In this document: positions 8,105 through 17,200 of the stretch, piece after piece
Numbering within the stretch: the stretch's first letter is position 1
Layout: each line of letters starts with the position of its first letter
NCBI GenBank assembly: GCA_016715425.1
Contig: JADKAC010000005.1
Coordinates: 124,001 to 188,000 of the forward strand
DNA: 64,000 bases
DNA from: Bacteroidota bacterium
GTDB lineage: Bacteria > Bacteroidota > Bacteroidia > Chitinophagales > BACL12
Direction of reading: 5' to 3'
Notes under the pieces: model-generated
The model's input: the letters and a program-made list of their open reading frames with translations, nothing else
Database searches by the model: none
Told to the model about the DNA's origin: nothing
Made by a program: the position numbers and the translations under genes

Positions 8105-8562
8105 AATATAAAGAGGTAAGCATTAGAAATAAGAGGGCGACGTTTGAATTTGAAATTATTGATTCTTATTCTGCCGGTATTGTATTGCATGGCAGCGAAA
8201 TAAAATCTATCCGTGAGGGAAAGGCAAGTATCAGCGAGGCATATTGCATTTTTAAAAATGAAGAACTCTGGGTGAAAAGTATGCATATCAATGAGTATAA
8301 CATGGCTACGCATTATCAGCATGAACCATTGCGACTGCGCAAATTATTATTAAGTAGAAAGGAATTGGCAAAGCTGGGTGCAAAAGTGAAGGAGAGAGGT
8401 TTTACAATTGTGCCGCTAAGGTTATTTGTGAATGAAAGAGGTTTTGCCAAATTAGAAATTGCATTAGCAAGAGGTAAAAAAGTACATGACAAACGCAACA
8501 CTATAAAAGCCCGGGATGAAAAAAGGGATCTTGATAGATCCCTTCGTGATTATAAGAAATAA
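8101..8562 (+). CDS. smpB: SsrA-binding protein SmpB
   Basis: SmpB binds tmRNA and carries it to stalled ribosomes for trans-translation. The protein has the family's length (153) and motifs: FEIIDSYSAGIVLHGSEIKSIREGKAS near the start, HINEYNMATHYQHEPLRLRKLLL in the middle, and the basic C-terminal tail KVHDKRNTIKARDEKRDLDR that enters the decoding centre. It starts on an ATGA overlap with the thioesterase gene. Its last codons also encode a hairpin that looks like the terminator of the opposing lipoprotein gene. Confidence 0.97.
   Translation: MKYKEVSIRNKRATFEFEIIDSYSAGIVLHGSEIKSIREGKASISEAYCIFKNEELWVKSMHINEYNMATHYQHEPLRLRKLLLSRKELAKLGAKVKERGFTIVPLRLFVNERGFAKLEIALARGKKVHDKRNTIKARDEKRDLDRSLRDYKK
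8519..8544 (-). terminator. terminator for the minus-strand lipoprotein gene, inside the smpB 3' end
   Basis: Read on the minus strand, GGGATC-TATCAA-GATCCC is followed by six T residues (8524-8519), the form of an intrinsic terminator. It lies 25 bases past the stop of the lipoprotein gene at 8569 but within the coding sequence of smpB. Confidence 0.6.
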
Positions 8563-8568
8563 ATAAAT

Positions 8569-9183
8569 TTAATTTTTACTGTCAGGAAGAATTACTTCAA
8601 ATTCAATATTCAGATTCACTGTTGTATTGGTCGAAGTAGTAACACCTGTTACAGGATCAATTTGTTGGTAGTTATCGGTATAATCCAGCAGCAATGCCAA
8701 ATCATTCCATGCAAGACGAGGAATGTCGTAAGCAGGATAGGGCTGGAAAGTGCCTGTAAGATCTAAGTTGATAGTAGTTTTATTCTTCACATCATTTGCC
8801 CAAAACCAATAGCTGGTTTTAGTACTTGTAATAACTACGGTATTCGGATTAGCAGGGTCAGTAAAAGTTTCTTTGGAAGTTACAGTACCCTTATCAGAAA
8901 CATTCATTTCAAAAGCGTAACCATAACTTACAGTAGCACCATTGGTAGTTATAAAAATATTTGTTCCATCATAGTTGTAACTGATGTTGGTAGTGAGGCC
9001 TCCAATTGTATTTACAACAGTTCCTGTCATTTTAGAAAGTTGCCAGTTCTGCGCTATACGGGCATCACGAGTATGTAATGACATCCATGGATCTTCTTCT
9101 CCACGTCCAAAACAGCCGGATAAAACAAAAGAAACTCCAACAATCATAATAGTTAGAAGGCGGGCACTAGTATTAATTTTCAT
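8569..9183 (-). CDS. hypothetical lipoprotein, 204 aa
   Basis: The N-terminus is a lipoprotein signal (LLTIMIVGVSFVLSGC, lipobox LSGC), so the mature protein is anchored to a membrane. The mature region is rich in Thr, Asn and Val and reads as beta strands, with a motif AQNWQLSKMTGTVVN that resembles the start of lipocalin-like Bacteroidota lipoproteins. No catalytic motif is visible and no function is proposed. It is convergent with smpB. A -10-like TAAATTTG on the minus strand (9213-9206) lies 23 bases upstream of the start. Confidence 0.75.
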   Translation of the reverse strand: MKINTSARLLTIMIVGVSFVLSGCFGRGEEDPWMSLHTRDARIAQNWQLSKMTGTVVNTIGGLTTNISYNYDGTNIFITTNGATVSYGYAFEMNVSDKGTVTSKETFTDPANPNTVVITSTKTSYWFWANDVKNKTTINLDLTGTFQPYPAYDIPRLAWNDLALLLDYTDNYQQIDPVTGVTTSTNTTVNLNIEFEVILPDSKN

Positions 9184-9270
9184 ACTTGATTTTTAATTAT
9201 GGGTGCAAATTTAGTGTTTACAAACCTTATGAGTTAAAAATCTGTCAAGAAGTTGCAGAAAAAGAAAAAA

Positions 9271-9307
9271 AGTGAATGGTGTGTAGTGAATGATGAATGG
9301 TGAATAG
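9271..9307. repeat. short simple repeat of the TCACCATTCA family
   Basis: Within the 253-base gap between the lipoprotein and pcm genes there is a run of GTGAATGGTG / GTAGTGAATG / ATGAATGGTG units. Its reverse complement is the same TTCACCATTCA pattern found at 26.2-26.6 kb. Further on, 9372-9438 has TTGCTAATCGGCTAA and TCACATTTTCACATT units. No gene is seen here. Confidence 0.55.
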
Positions 9308-9436
9308 AAAAATCAATAATGAGTAATCTGTAATGAATTTTTATTTTTAAAACGTTCTGAATTATTTTCACATTTGCTAATCGGCTAAAGATCACATCGG
9401 CTAATCATTTCATTCGCACATTCTCACATTTTCACA

Positions 9437-10093
9437 TTAAAAAACCTTCCCCGGTAGCATAGGTACAAAGCGAAAATTATCTCCGACTTCTTTTTTAAAA
9501 TCATTGTCTGCAGTTTTTGTAATCTTCAGCATCATCTGATCTTCTTCTTTTCCTAAAGGCAACACCATAATGCCACCCACTTTTAATTGTAGTAATAATG
9601 CATTTGGAATTTCAGGTGCGGCTGCTGTAATTATTATTCTATCGAAGGGTGCAAATGTGGGAAGACCTGCATAGCCATCGCCAAAAAACATTTTAATGTT
9701 GGAATAACCCATTGACTCCAATAGTTTTTTTGATTTTAAATGCAGTGATTTAAAACGTTCTATAGTAAATACTTTTACACCCAACTCTGCTAATACACAA
9801 GCCTGATATCCGCTGCCGGTCCCAATTTCCAAAACCTTCATCATTGGCGTTGTTTCCAACCATTCGCTCATGTAAGCAACTGTATATGGCTGACTGATAG
9901 TTTGACCTTCACCGATTTGAAATGCTTTGTCTTCATAGGCATGATCAATAAATGCTTTATCGAAAAATGTATGACGTGGAACCCGATTAATTGCCTGCAA
10001 AACCTTTTCATCCACAATGCCTTTTTTGCGGAGCAGTTCCACCAACTTAAGTCTTAATCCTTGTTGCTTATGTGTATCTGTTGCGTTTATCAT
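9437..10093 (-). CDS. pcm: protein-L-isoaspartate O-methyltransferase
   Basis: Pcm methylates isoaspartyl residues in damaged proteins using SAM so they can be repaired. Characteristic motifs are present: RVPRHTFF, then GEGQTISQPYTVAYM (substrate-binding loop), SAM motif I VLEIGTGSGYQACVLAELG, and FDRIIITAAAPEIPNALL followed by GGIMVLPLG. Length 218 is normal. The gene stands alone between a lipoprotein gene on the same strand and a divergent hydrolase-like gene. Confidence 0.95.
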   Translation of the reverse strand: MINATDTHKQQGLRLKLVELLRKKGIVDEKVLQAINRVPRHTFFDKAFIDHAYEDKAFQIGEGQTISQPYTVAYMSEWLETTPMMKVLEIGTGSGYQACVLAELGVKVFTIERFKSLHLKSKKLLESMGYSNIKMFFGDGYAGLPTFAPFDRIIITAAAPEIPNALLLQLKVGGIMVLPLGKEEDQMMLKITKTADNDFKKEVGDNFRFVPMLPGKVF

Positions 10094-10226
10094 AACTCAA
10101 TGCGGGTAAATTTACATTACCATGCCCATTGCCAACATCATTAATTCCGTTCAAAACTTTATTTTTACGACACCTGTCCCGAAAACATGAATTGAATAAT
10201 TATTTTATCACATTAGAAATCAAATT

Positions 10227-11093
10227 ATGAATTACAGAGTTTTAGTTTTTACACTTATCAATGTATGTCTGTTACAAACATTACAGGCACAGAATTCTAT
10301 CGGCCTGATGACGGAAAAAGAATATGCGGTTACACCTGCCGATTACGGTTTGAACTTTGAAGAAATCAAAATTGAAACACCCGATAAAAATGCAGATAAC
10401 ACACCACTTACTTTATTCGGCTGGCATTTAATTCCCGCAGAAAAATTATCAAAGAAAGCAGTGATTATTGCAAGCAATGGGCAGGGTAATATGGCAAACT
10501 CTTTAGAATATGCAGGTTTATTTTTGGGTATGGGTTATCATGTGTTTATGTTTGATTATCGTGGTTATGGACAAAGCGATGATTTTAATGTGAATCCTAA
10601 ATTTTACATCTATGCGCAATTTGGAACTGATTTAAATGCAGTGGTGGATCACGTGAAAAAATATTTTGCTACACTTACAATTACAGTTTACGGACAAGGT
10701 ATCGGTGCCGGTTTAGCACTTGGTGTTTCTGCCAATAATGTGAAGGTAAATAATGTAATTGCAGACGGACCTTATACTACTTTAGAAACAATAGAAAAAC
10801 GTTACAAAGAATTTACCGGTGGAAAAATTATGATGCCGCTTGCATTCGATAAAGCATTGATTGAACCTTTGAATGCGCTTGCAGTGAAAGGTGATCAATT
10901 GCGTGGAATTATGCTGATCGTTGGTGCAAAAGGAGATTATGTTACGCCCGCAGATATTACAAGTATTGCAGATTTAAAAAAGAAAGTAACTACAGTGTAT
11001 GTTGTACCAAATGTGAACAATGATGAAAATTTCAGCAGTAATAAAGATCAGTATTTTAAAGAAGTGAAAGCCTTCTTGGATAAATTAAATTAA
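10227..11093 (+). CDS. secreted alpha/beta-hydrolase-fold protein lacking the catalytic Ser and His
   Basis: A signal peptide (MNYRVLVFTLINVCLLQTLQAQ) leads into an alpha/beta hydrolase fold: VIIASNGQGNMANS, HVFMFDYRGYGQS, and the nucleophile elbow at residues 154-160. The elbow reads VYGQGIG, so Gly158 (codon ggt at 10698) stands where GxSxG enzymes have Ser. Asp237 in GAKGDYVTP is kept, but the usual GxGHxEN motif near the end reads NVNNDEN, so Asn265 replaces His. The fold is intact and the frame is clean, so this looks like a living gene for a non-enzymatic protein rather than a decaying one. Function unknown. Confidence 0.85.
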   Translation: MNYRVLVFTLINVCLLQTLQAQNSIGLMTEKEYAVTPADYGLNFEEIKIETPDKNADNTPLTLFGWHLIPAEKLSKKAVIIASNGQGNMANSLEYAGLFLGMGYHVFMFDYRGYGQSDDFNVNPKFYIYAQFGTDLNAVVDHVKKYFATLTITVYGQGIGAGLALGVSANNVKVNNVIADGPYTTLETIEKRYKEFTGGKIMMPLAFDKALIEPLNALAVKGDQLRGIMLIVGAKGDYVTPADITSIADLKKKVTTVYVVPNVNNDENFSSNKDQYFKEVKAFLDKLN

Positions 11094-11114
11094 AGCTATA
11101 TAATACAAGAAATT

Positions 11115-11142
11115 TCCGGCAAGAACAGCCGGATTTTTTTTT
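11115..11142 (+). terminator. intrinsic terminator after the hydrolase-like gene
   Basis: TCCGGC, a 7-base loop and GCCGGA are followed by nine T residues, 21 bases past the stop at 11093. The next gene starts at 11173, so it probably has its own promoter. Confidence 0.8.
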
Positions 11143-11172
11143 ATTAAAATTGCAAGAGCTATAAAACAAAAT

Positions 11173-12573
11173 ATGACACAGATAAAATTTGGTACTGATG
11201 GATGGAGAGCAATCATTGCAAAAGAATTTACGATTGCAAATGTGGCAAGAGTGAGTAAAGCAACTGCAGATTGGGTGTTGCAATCGGGTAAAAATCATTC
11301 TGTTGTTGTTGGTCATGATTGTCGTTTTGGTGGTGAAATGTTTGCGGATGTTACTGCAAGAGTATTGTGTGAAAACGGAATAAAAGTATTTATCGCAAAA
11401 GATTTTGTTGCAACACCGATGGTGAGTTTGGGTGCAAATAAATTAGGTGCATTTGCCGGTGTGGTTATTACTGCAAGTCATAATCCACCTTCATACAATG
11501 GCTTTAAATTAAAAAGTGGATATGGCGGACCAACAATTCCTGAAGAGATTTCTAAGGTAGAAAATATGATTCCGGATGTATATGATGTGCCTGAAAAATC
11601 CTTAGAAGAATTCGAAAAAGATGGTTTGTTGCAATGGGTAGATTTGGAGCAAATGTATTTTGAACATGTACAACAGGAGTTTGATTTAAATCTGATTAAT
11701 AACTCCGGAATTAAACTCGCTTATGATGCAATGTATGGTGCAGGTCAGCGAATTGCTCAACGCATTTTTACAAACTTAATTCCATTGCACTGCGATGAAA
11801 ATCCGGGATTTAAAGGTCAAGCACCGGAACCTATTGAAAGAAATTTATCTGAATTAAAAGTTTTAATTAAATCAGATAAATCTATACATGCAGGTTTGGC
11901 AAATGATGGTGATGCAGATCGTATTGGAATGTATGATGGTGATGGAAATTTTGTGGACTCACATCATATTATTTTATTGCTGATTCATTATTTGCATAAG
12001 TATAAAAATTACACTGGCAAAGTTGTAATTGCATTCAGTGTTAGTGATAAAGTGAAAAAATTATGTGCGCATTATGGATTGGATGTGGAAGTAACTAAAA
12101 TCGGATTTAAATATATCTGTAGTAAAATGATTACCGATGATGTGTTGTTAGGTGGCGAAGAAAGTGGTGGCATTGCAGTGAAAGGAAATGTGCCTGAACG
12201 AGATGGCATATGGTGTGGATTATTACTGATGGAGTTTATGGCGAAAACAGGAAAATCATTGCATGAATTAATTCAGGAAGTATATGCAATTACCGGTTCA
12301 TTTAATTACGATCGTTATGATTTACATATTACTGATACATTGAAAAATCAAATCATCGCTAATTGTAGAAACAATACATACAATGCATTTGGAAAATATA
12401 AAGTAGAAAGAATAGAATCTATTGATGGCTATAAATTTCATTTCTCAGATAAAGAATGGATGATGATTCGTGCATCAGGTACGGAACCCTTGTTGCGAGT
12501 ATATGCAGAAGCTCCTGATGCTAAAGGAGTGATTGACATCCTTGATACAGTAAAATCCATCTTGCTTGCATGA
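11173..12573 (+). CDS. phosphoglucomutase/phosphomannomutase family protein
   Basis: This alpha-D-phosphohexomutase interconverts hexose 1- and 6-phosphates for sugar-nucleotide supply. All four family signatures are present: active-site phosphoserine loop TASHNPPSYNGFK, metal-binding DGDADRIG, sugar-binding GGEESGG and phosphate-binding RASGTEPLLRVYAE. Length 466 is normal. The start at 11173 is followed by the standard IKFGTDGWRAIIAKEF. Preference for glucose, mannose or glucosamine cannot be told from motifs. The DUF2279 gene follows after 21 bases. Confidence 0.94.
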   Translation: MTQIKFGTDGWRAIIAKEFTIANVARVSKATADWVLQSGKNHSVVVGHDCRFGGEMFADVTARVLCENGIKVFIAKDFVATPMVSLGANKLGAFAGVVITASHNPPSYNGFKLKSGYGGPTIPEEISKVENMIPDVYDVPEKSLEEFEKDGLLQWVDLEQMYFEHVQQEFDLNLINNSGIKLAYDAMYGAGQRIAQRIFTNLIPLHCDENPGFKGQAPEPIERNLSELKVLIKSDKSIHAGLANDGDADRIGMYDGDGNFVDSHHIILLLIHYLHKYKNYTGKVVIAFSVSDKVKKLCAHYGLDVEVTKIGFKYICSKMITDDVLLGGEESGGIAVKGNVPERDGIWCGLLLMEFMAKTGKSLHELIQEVYAITGSFNYDRYDLHITDTLKNQIIANCRNNTYNAFGKYKVERIESIDGYKFHFSDKEWMMIRASGTEPLLRVYAEAPDAKGVIDILDTVKSILLA

Positions 12574-12594
12574 TTAAATTTTTGACAGAAACAA

Positions 12595-13605
12595 ATGCAT
12601 AACAGAATACTCACACCGCATAAGTATGTACTTCTGATTTCGCTTTGTATGATATTCTATACTTCATATGCGCAAGTAGATTCTTCCAAATTTTTAAATC
12701 CATTTCTTACACCTGCTACAGAATATAATTCGAAACGTTTTGGTTTAGTATTGGGAACGGAAGCTGTATTATATACCGGAGCTACTATTGCACTTTATCA
12801 TTATTGGTATAAAAATTATCCGCAATCTGCATTTCATTTTTTTAATGATGATGGCGAGTGGTTACAGCAGGATAAAATGGGACATATGTACACTGCTTAT
12901 TTTGAAACCAATCTTACCACAGCCATGTATCGCTGGACTGGAATGAAAAAAGAAAATGCGTATTGGGCAGGTTTTGCAACGGCTTCTTTATTTCAATTAA
13001 CCATAGAAGTATTTGATGGCTTTTCTGCGGAGTGGGGATTTAGTTGGGGTGATTTTGCAGCCAATACTTTTGGTGCAGGATTAGCAACAGGTCAAAATTT
13101 TTTATGGGATGAACAACGCATCCGATTAAAATTTTCGCAACACTTTGTTGACTATTCTTCTTACCCACTAGAAGTACAAGATCGTGCAGCATTTTTATAT
13201 GGCAGCAGCGGTCCTGAAAAAGTGATAAAAGATTATAATGGATTAACTACTTGGCTTTCTGTAAATCCATCTATGTTTATGAAAGAGGATAATCATTTTC
13301 CGAAATGGCTGATGTTTTCTGCCGGCTATGGAGCCGATGGAATATTTGGTGGCTATGAAAATATATGGTGTAGCAATACAGATATTAAATATGAAAATTG
13401 CCCGGATGATTTATTAATTGATTACAGTTCTATTCCCCGCACACGTCAATATTATTTATCGTTTGATGTAGATCTCACCGCATTTAAAGGCAAATCGCCA
13501 TTCTGGAATATGGTGTTGGAAATTGCGAGCATTTTAAAATTCCCTGCACCTGCAATTGAATTTAATCAGGGTGGAAATACGAAATGGTATTGGTTGTATT
13601 TTTAA
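12595..13605 (+). CDS. DUF2279 family membrane-associated protein
   Basis: This 336-residue exported protein has an N-terminal signal (VLLISLCMIFYTSYAQ). Its central part carries the DUF2279 pattern: QQDKMGHMYTAYFETNLTTAMYRW, AYWAGFATASLFQLTIEVFDGFS and FSWGDFAANTFGAGLA, with conserved Asp/His and small-residue helices that look membrane-embedded. The last third (FSAGYGADGIFGGYEN onward) is beta-rich and acidic. Function of the family is not established. It follows the hexomutase closely and may share its transcript. Confidence 0.72.
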   Translation: MHNRILTPHKYVLLISLCMIFYTSYAQVDSSKFLNPFLTPATEYNSKRFGLVLGTEAVLYTGATIALYHYWYKNYPQSAFHFFNDDGEWLQQDKMGHMYTAYFETNLTTAMYRWTGMKKENAYWAGFATASLFQLTIEVFDGFSAEWGFSWGDFAANTFGAGLATGQNFLWDEQRIRLKFSQHFVDYSSYPLEVQDRAAFLYGSSGPEKVIKDYNGLTTWLSVNPSMFMKEDNHFPKWLMFSAGYGADGIFGGYENIWCSNTDIKYENCPDDLLIDYSSIPRTRQYYLSFDVDLTAFKGKSPFWNMVLEIASILKFPAPAIEFNQGGNTKWYWLYF

Positions 13606-13751
13606 AAAAAAAGGTATCGAGTAGTGGGTATCGGGTATTGAGAATAAAAAAAACTCATAACTCATCACTCCTCACTGATTTTTTAATTTACCATTGCATT
13701 TGCCTGTTGCAAATTGCCTATTGCTAATTGCCTATTGCTAATTATTTTTTT

Positions 13752-13847
13752 CACTACTCACTACACCACTACTCACTACTCACTACTCACCACTCACTAC
13801 TCACTACCCACCACTCACTACTCACCACTCACTACTCACCACTCACT
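13752..13847. repeat. tandem simple repeat of CACTACTCAC units
   Basis: About 96 bases consist almost wholly of CACTACTCAC and CACCACTCAC variants. Just upstream, 13690-13742 has TTGCCTATTGCTAA units repeated twice. The array runs into the stop codon of the DUF1456 gene at 13843. There are no spacers, so it is not a CRISPR array. Confidence 0.85.
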
Positions 13848-14067
13848 TTTTTTCCCCTCGTAAATGAATAATTAATCCATTTAAGAAATTACGCAGAACT
13901 TGATCTCCGGCTTCTACATAACCGGGATGATCCGGATTGCGAAATAAATCGCCCAATGCACCTTTGGAAATTTTAAAATCAACGAGCGAAAGAATATGAA
14001 TTATATCCTCATTGCGGAGTGCTAATGCCACTCTTAATTTTTTCAGAATATCATTATTGGATAACAT
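13843..14067 (-). CDS. DUF1456 family protein, single-domain
   Basis: The 74 residues make one DUF1456 unit: NNDILKKLRVALALRNEDI, FKISKGALGDLFRNPDHPGY and GDQVLRNFLNGLIIHLRG. The E. coli relative YehS has two such units in about 155 residues, so this protein is either a natural one-unit form or a shortened one. Its stop codon (TGA) is formed by the first bases of the simple-repeat array that follows directly on the minus strand. Function of the family is unknown. Confidence 0.75.
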   Translation of the reverse strand: MLSNNDILKKLRVALALRNEDIIHILSLVDFKISKGALGDLFRNPDHPGYVEAGDQVLRNFLNGLIIHLRGEKK

Positions 14068-14210
14068 TTTCGAAATTTAGTTTATTGAAGAATATTTGTA
14101 TGGTATTCTTTTATTGTATAAAATTAAATTTTATCCAGTATATTTTTAATTCCGCAATCCAAAACAATCTTAGAGTCGTAAGTAATGGTTTTAAATCTAA
14201 ATCAAACGAT

Positions 14211-17200
14211 ATGACTCAAAAATTTACTCCATTCTCAATTCTAGTAATGCTATTCATTGCTGGAATTATGCCCGCATTTGCAGCTAGCATAACAGTATCA
14301 AATTCTTTAGACGCAGGTGCTGGCTCTTTCCGTGATGCGATAATTGCTTCTAACAGTGGCGATACTATTTACTTTTCACCCTCTATAGATGGAAATACAA
14401 TATTTCTATCTACAGGAGAAATTATTATTGATAAATCTCTTGTAATTATTGGCAATGGAACGTCAAATACATTTTTAGATGGATCAAACAATAGCCGCAT
14501 TTTGCATATTAGCTCTGCTGGAAATGTTTCTATTGAAAATATTTCTTTTTCAAATGGATTTTCTGTAGGCAGTGGCGGCGCTATTTTATCTGAGTCTTCA
14601 GATTTATTTCTGGAAAATATTGTAATTACAAATTCTGCTGCTATGATTAGTGGTGGAGCACTTTATAACAGCCTTGGTTATGTTTCTGTTTCCGCTTCTG
14701 CATTTGAAAATAATATTGCATCTGGTGCTGCTTCTGACGAAGGTGGTGGTGCAATTTGCAATGATGCCGGCAATATTGAAATAAAAGATAATACCACATT
14801 TATAAATAATACAGCAAATGGAGCGAGTGGAAGTGGTGGGGCTGTTTTAAATGATATAGGTGGATCACTTTCCGTGCAAAGTAGCAGTTTTACAAATAAC
14901 TCTGCAAGCAGAGCGGGTGGTGCAATTGAAGATAACAGTGGCAGTACTACAACAGTAGAATTATTGAATGTTACTATGCAATTAAATGAAACCGGTCCTT
15001 CTCCCGGAAACGGTGGTGGAGTGCATATTACAGGTGCAGGTAATATGAATGTAACGGATGGAAATTATAGTTCAAATAGTGCTGCATCAGAAGGTGGAGG
15101 ATTATGGAATGGGAGTGGAGTAATGACAGTTTCTGGCGCAACCATTACAATGAATATTGCAAATGGTGCTGATGCTACAAATGGTGGTGGCGGTATTTTT
15201 AATAATGGGGGTACTTTAATAGTAATAGCAGGAACTTTCATTGACAATAATATGGCGCCCGGTGCAAGTGGAAGTGGTGGTGGAATTTTCAACGAATTAA
15301 ACGGTGATCTCACCGTAACAAATAGTATTATCACTAATAATTCTGCAAGCCGTGCGGGTGGTGGAATTGAAGATAACAGCGGTGCTGCAACTACTATTTA
15401 TTTAAAAAATAATGATTTAAGTAATAACACAACCGGAGCCGCTCCCGGAAACGGAGGTGGATTACACATAACAGGAGCGGGTAATGCACAAATTTCCGGA
15501 GGAACTGTAAATGGAAACTCTGCATCGCAAGAAGGTGGTGGATTATGGAATGGCAGTGGAACCATGCGGGTAATTAATGTAATGATTTCCGGTAACGAAG
15601 CTAATGGTAATCTTGCGGATGATGGCGGTGGTGGAATATTTAATAATGGAGGAATTCTTTTCGTACAAAATAATACTTCAATTACTAATAACTCAGCCAA
15701 TGGAACAAGTGGAAGTGGCGGTGGAATATTTAATAATATTGGTGGAAGCACTACAATAATTAATAGTGTTATTTCTTCTAATTCTTCATCAAGAGCAGGT
15801 GGTGGAATTGAGGATAATGTCGGTAATTTTCTCGTTATTAATAATTCTGTTTTAGATGATAATTTAACTTCATCCAATCCAGGTAATGGCGGTGGTGTGC
15901 ACATGACAGGTGCTGGAAATATACGGGTAAGCGGATCTACTATTACAAATAATACAGCCTCATCAGAAGGTGGCGGACTTTGGAATGGTACAGGAGTTAT
16001 GATTGTAAAAAATTCTTTTATAGATAATAATATCGCAAGTGGTGTTGAGGCTACCAATGGTGGTGGGGGAATATTTAATAATGGAGGTGCTGTAATTGTT
16101 GAAGAGAATACAATTATTACCAATAATTCTGCTGACGGCGCAAGTGGCAGTGGTGGTGGAATATTTAATGAAGTAAATGGAAATCTTACCGTTGATGAAA
16201 GTATTGTTTCCTCAAATTATGCAAGTCGTGCAGGTGGTGGTTTAGAAGATAATTCTGGTTCTGCTACCACAGTTCTTATTCGCAATACAACTATGGCAGA
16301 AAATCAAACAGGCTCGGCTCCGGGCAATGGTGGTGCAATACACATTACCGGTGCTGGAAATATGCATATAGAAACTTCAGATTTTTATTTAAACACTGCA
16401 GTGCAAGAAGGTGGTGGATTATGGAATGGCAGCGGCGTAATGACTGTTAGTAATAGCAGCATTACTGAAAACACTGCAACCGGGCCACTAACAGATGATG
16501 GCGGTGGTGGTTTATTTAATAATGGTGGTACACTCGAAATTTTTCGCACTACCGTAGCAGGAAATTTTGCTACAGGATTAAATGGAAATGGCGGAGGAGT
16601 ACATAATAATAATGGAAATGTAACCATTACCCGATCTACCATTTCTGGTAATACTTCTGCAAGTAATGCAGGTGGTGTTTTTAATAAAGGAAAAATCAGA
16701 TTGAACGCAAATACAATAGTTAATAATACAGCTATGAATAATGGAGGAGGATTTGCCCAAAATCTTTCTACTGACAGTGCTGCTTTTCAAAGCAATATTA
16801 TAGCATTAAATACAGCAACATCCGGTATGGATTTAAGTAGTTCAGGAACTATTATTTCTGCCGGATATAATTTAATCGGTCAGGATGATGCGAGTATTTT
16901 TGCAGCAATAGCTACTGATATTGAAGGAACATTTGCTACTCCTACGGATCCGCAAATTGATGCATTAGCAGACAATGGTGGATTTGGTAAAACACATGCT
17001 TTAGTTTGCGGAAGTCCCGCAATAAATACCGGAAACCCATCTGATAATTCAGATGATCAGAGAGGTTTTGAGGTTTTTGGATTATCTAGAGATATGGGAT
17101 CATATGAATTGCAAGAAGAATGCTTCACTCCTGATGGTCGCTTGTCTTCAGTTTTAACTCCTGTAATTATTTATCCTAATCCCGCAACTTCAGATGTAAT

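Noticed and set aside
13752..13847. Possible CRISPR array
   Set aside because: The units are contiguous decamers without spacers, and no cas genes are near.
15065..16642. Long minus-strand ORFs opposite the beta-helix gene
   Set aside because: They are Pro- and Leu-rich mirror translations of the Gly/Asn-rich repeats and have no start context or family likeness.
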